From the NCBI GenBank assembly GCA_030430835.1, contig JAUIKJ010000158.1:1-6958 (forward strand): a DNA stretch of 6,958 bases. Direction: 5' to 3'. Under the pieces are notes generated by a model. It had not been told where the DNA came from and did no database searches. It saw nothing but the letters and a program-made list of their open reading frames with translations. The translations under genes and the position numbers were made by a program. The DNA comes from Candidatus Hydrogenedentota bacterium (GTDB lineage Bacteria; Hydrogenedentota; Hydrogenedentia; Hydrogenedentales; JAEUWI01). Below, piece by piece: positions 5,256-6,958 of the stretch. Position 1 is the stretch's first letter. Every line of letters begins with the position of its first letter.

Positions 5256-6303
5256 AGCTCGCCTTCGGCTTGAGTTCGGCCACCCAGGCCGCAATCAGTT
5301 TCGCCGCGTTCTCCACGTCCTTCAGCGCCACCAGTTCCACCGGGGTGTGCATGTACCGGTTCGGAATCCCCACCACCGCCGTCGCCGTGCCGCCCCGGCT
5401 CAACTGCATCGCGTTCGCATCCGTCCCCGTACCGCGCGGCATCGCGAAATGCTGAATCGGCACCTTGGCGCGCTTCGCCGCCGCCACGATGCCCTTGTGC
5501 ACGACCGGGTTGATGTTGGGTCCGCGGCTGATAATCGGGCCACCGCCAATCTTCGCGTGGCCATAGCGCCCCCCTTCGCCGTGCGGATGGTCTGTCGCCC
5601 ACGCCACGTCCACCGCGATGCCCGCGTGCGGGTCGCAGCCATAGGCCGAGGTCGTCGCGCCGCGCAGGCCAATCTCTTCCTGTACCGTCGTCACGGAGTA
5701 CAGCGCCACGTTAATCTTTTTCTTCGACAGGAGGCGCAGCACTTCGAGCACCACGAAGGCGCCCACCCGATCATCCAGCGCGCGCGCCACCACATTGCCG
5801 TTCATCAGTTCGATATAGTCCGCGTCGATCGTAATGGGATCCGCCACCGCAACCACCTTCTCCGCGTCCTTCTTGTCCTTCGCGCCGATATCGATCCACA
5901 TACGGTGCATCGGCTGCGCCTTGTGCCGATCAGATTCGGGTGTCAGGTGGATCGCCTTCCGGCCAATAACGCCGGCCACCGGTCCCTTCGCCCCATGCAC
6001 CACCACGCGTTGCCCGCCCAGCACCGCACCGTCCACGCCACCGATCGGGACGAAGCCAATGAACCCGCGGTCGTCGATGGTATTGACCATCAGGCCGATC
6101 TCGTCCACGTGCCCCGCCAACATCACCCGCACCTCGGCTTCCTTGTTGATCACGTGGTACTGGTTCCCGTGCACGTCCTTGTAGATCTCATCCGCGTAGG
6201 CCTCCGCGTAGCCGCGGCAAACCTTCTGTATCTTCTCCTCGTATCCCGAGGGGCTTGGTGTCTTCAGTAGTTTCTTGAGGAAATCGAGCGACTCTTTGCG
6301 CAT
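5245..6303 (-). CDS. M42-family metallo-aminopeptidase
   Basis: This 352-residue cytoplasmic peptidase belongs to the M42 group (TET aminopeptidase / former endoglucanase FrvX/YsdC-like). Known members form large tetrahedral, self-compartmentalised assemblies that trim short peptides from their N terminus using two metal ions. The expected active-site residues are present: GHVDE with H65 as ligand and D67 beside the centre, the bridging aspartate in ALDDR (D177), catalytic E209 and ligand E210 in QEEIG, D232 in VDVAW, and H319 in MHTPVE. Spacing matches archaeal TET enzymes closely, and full length is normal for the family. I chose the ATG at 6303 because GGGAG lies seven bases upstream and MRKESLDFLKKL is a typical family start. 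A frame open to 6366 would add 21 residues without family character. Substrate preference (leucyl, glutamyl or lysyl) is not readable here. It is a single gene, divergent from the RimB-like gene. Confidence 0.95.
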   Translation of the reverse strand: MRKESLDFLKKLLKTPSPSGYEEKIQKVCRGYAEAYADEIYKDVHGNQYHVINKEAEVRVMLAGHVDEIGLMVNTIDDRGFIGFVPIGGVDGAVLGGQRVVVHGAKGPVAGVIGRKAIHLTPESDRHKAQPMHRMWIDIGAKDKKDAEKVVAVADPITIDADYIELMNGNVVARALDDRVGAFVVLEVLRLLSKKKINVALYSVTTVQEEIGLRGATTSAYGCDPHAGIAVDVAWATDHPHGEGGRYGHAKIGGGPIISRGPNINPVVHKGIVAAAKRAKVPIQHFAMPRGTGTDANAMQLSRGGTATAVVGIPNRYMHTPVELVALKDVENAAKLIAAWVAELKPKASFIP

Positions 6304-6310
6304 GCCTGAA

Positions 6311-6315
6311 CTCCC
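6311..6315 (-). promoter_or_regulatory. Ribosome binding site deciding the aminopeptidase start
   Basis: On the minus strand GGGAG lies seven bases before the ATG at 6303. This places the start 63 bases downstream of the longest open frame. Confidence 0.65.
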
Positions 6316-6330
6316 GGTTTTGATCCGCCG

Positions 6331-6336
6331 ATCATA
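6331..6336 (-). promoter_or_regulatory. Candidate -10 element of the aminopeptidase gene
   Basis: On the minus strand TATGAT matches the TATAAT consensus at five of six bases and would start transcription about 20 bases before the ATG at 6303. The best upstream word is TTGGCG (6356-6361), 19 bases away, which is long and a poor -35 match. Confidence 0.33.
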
Positions 6337-6377
6337 GCGAAGTTGGCCGGAAGCACGCCAACGCATATGTTTTCAGG

Positions 6378-6396
6378 TGGCCGGCCATGCTATAAA
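6378..6396 (+). promoter_or_regulatory. Extended -10 promoter with adjoining palindrome before the rimB-like gene
   Basis: TGCTATAAA at 6388-6396 matches the extended -10 form TGnTATAAT with one mismatch. It would start transcription near 6403, about 24 bases before the GTG at 6427. Directly upstream is the perfect 10-base palindrome TGGCCGGCCA (6378-6387), in the place where a repressor or activator could act. The nearest -35-like word is TTTTCA (6370-6375), at a short 15-base spacing; extended -10 promoters often lack a good -35. Confidence 0.42.
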
Positions 6397-6415
6397 GTGC
6401 TCGTGCCAACGCATC

Positions 6416-6420
6416 AGGAA
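6416..6420 (+). promoter_or_regulatory. Ribosome binding site favouring the GTG start at 6427
   Basis: AGGAA lies six bases before the GTG at 6427. The upstream in-frame candidates TTG at 6343 and ATG at 6367 have no comparable motif at proper spacing, and both would lie before the predicted transcription start. Confidence 0.55.
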
Positions 6421-6426
6421 CAACAT

Positions 6427-6906
6427 GTGACCGCCCCCAAGCCCCCCAAGTCTACCCATGGACGGCTGCAGAAAGTCGTGCTGGGCTGGTCCGAACCGGT
6501 TGAGTTCCTGGATTGGCGCGTCAAGGTGCGTGCCAAGGTCGACACCGGCGCGCGTACGAGTGCGCTGCACGTAGAGAACCTTGAACAGATCGCGCCAGAC
6601 CGCGTGCGATTCGATGTGGTGCTGGATCGAAACAAGCTCCATCGGCGGGTTCATGTGGAGGCGCCCGTGCTCAAATGGGCGCGCGTTCGCTCAAGCACCG
6701 GTCACTTCACGCGACGCTGTTTCGTGCGCACCACCGTTCGTATTGCAGGGGTCGAGAAGCAGATCGACCTCTCGCTCGTGTCCCGGGAAAAAATGATCTT
6801 TCGCATGCTGATTGGCCGCACGGCGCTGGAACGCGACTTCGTGGTCGACGTAAGTCTGCACCACGAAGCCAAGGAAGAGGCCAGGAAAGCCAAGAAAAAG
6901 AAATGA
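6427..6906 (+). CDS. RimB-like retropepsin-fold 'ATP-dependent zinc protease' (PF05618 type)
   Basis: This 159-residue protein is of the family annotated as ATP-dependent zinc protease or RimK/LysX-associated protein, which has an aspartic-protease-like single domain. In pseudomonads a homologue, RimB, works with RimK in modifying ribosomal protein S6, removing or trimming the added glutamates. From the GTG start, the core begins at about residue 17 (VVLGWSEPVEFLDW), with the signature KVDTGARTSAL at 37-47 containing the Asp-Thr-Gly of retropepsins. The C-terminal core MLIGRTALERDFVVDVS matches the family's LLGRxxL...F(L/V)VD element. The tail is a lysine-rich run. I chose GTG at 6427 on the ribosome site and extended -10. 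The same frame is open back to TTG at 6343 (187 residues) with ATG at 6367 as an alternative, but those extra residues show no family character. The stop overlaps the start of rimK, so the two are probably translated together. Confidence 0.88.
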   Translation: MTAPKPPKSTHGRLQKVVLGWSEPVEFLDWRVKVRAKVDTGARTSALHVENLEQIAPDRVRFDVVLDRNKLHRRVHVEAPVLKWARVRSSTGHFTRRCFVRTTVRIAGVEKQIDLSLVSREKMIFRMLIGRTALERDFVVDVSLHHEAKEEARKAKKKK

Positions 6907-6958
6907 AGAACCTCAATATCTCGATACTCTCCCGTTCGCCACGCGCCTACAGCACCCG
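6903..6958 (+). CDS. RimK-like ATP-grasp glutamate ligase, N-terminal fragment cut by window end
   Basis: An ATG at 6903 overlaps the TGA of the RimB-like gene in the form ATGA and opens a frame that runs off the window after 18 codons. It reads MKNLNISILSRSPRAYST, followed by the start of an arginine codon. RimK proteins begin with a strand of the type M-K-x-A-I-L-S-R, followed by a Y-S-(T/C)-(R/K)-(R/K) segment, and this fragment fits that pattern closely. RimK adds glutamate residues to the C terminus of ribosomal protein S6 using ATP. The partner identity agrees with the upstream gene, as the two families often sit together. The ATP-grasp catalytic domain is not in view, so LysX-type relatives cannot be excluded. 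Confidence 0.82.
   Translation, partial: MKNLNISILSRSPRAYST

Noticed and set aside
5197..6270. A 357-codon plus-strand frame opposite the aminopeptidase gene
   Set aside because: The product is a histidine/arginine-rich shadow. The minus strand encodes a complete M42 enzyme with all expected metal-binding residues.
6304..6366. N-terminal extension of the aminopeptidase by 21 residues
   Set aside because: GGGAG before the ATG at 6303 and the usual M42 N terminus favour the shorter form. The extension lies over the probable promoter.

Overview
The window is 6,958 bases, mostly GC-rich and densely coding, and looks like the chromosome of a free-living or sediment bacterium. The first ~240 bases differ: I count 84 G/C in 240, about 35%. 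One gene product begins with a short CxCG...CPxCG zinc ribbon of a style I associate with Planctomycetes, Lentisphaerae and Hydrogenedentes-like bacteria. That and the large low-complexity acidic protein suggest a PVC or Hydrogenedentes-type lineage, but this is inference; nothing here fixes the taxon.

Layout. (1) Positions 1-563 hold no convincing gene. An AT-rich stretch carries repeated AAATTGGTT words with an inverted copy, then a doubtful 75-codon reading frame, then a GC-rich perfect 11-bp hairpin just beyond the end of the next gene. (2) 564-1541, minus strand: a membrane-associated family 2 glycosyltransferase. (3) A 155-base divergent gap, 1542-1696. (4) 1697-5255, plus strand: three closely spaced genes that look like one transcription unit. 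They encode a 721-residue acidic, mostly disordered coiled-coil protein, a 230-residue zinc-ribbon/TPR protein with a basic tail, and a 225-residue multi-pass membrane protein. I recognise none of the three as a named system. (5) 5245-6303, minus strand: an M42-family metallo-aminopeptidase with its active-site residues intact, converging on and overlapping the membrane protein gene by 11 bases. (6) From 6427, plus strand: a RimB-like retropepsin-fold 'ATP-dependent zinc protease' (PF05618 type). Its stop codon overlaps the ATG of a gene cut by the window end, whose first 18 codons read as the N terminus of RimK, the ATP-grasp ligase that adds glutamate to ribosomal protein S6.

How they fit together. 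The rimB-like/rimK pair is a recognisable ribosome-modification module with translational coupling. The glycosyltransferase and the aminopeptidase look like independent single genes. The 1697-5255 cassette is the least explained part. All four tryptophans of its first protein sit in the same short motif, [LI]-x-[DE]-x-L-x-x-W, scattered through an acidic disordered region. That pattern suggests repeated docking sites for a partner, possibly encoded next door. This is the best candidate in the window for an undescribed system.
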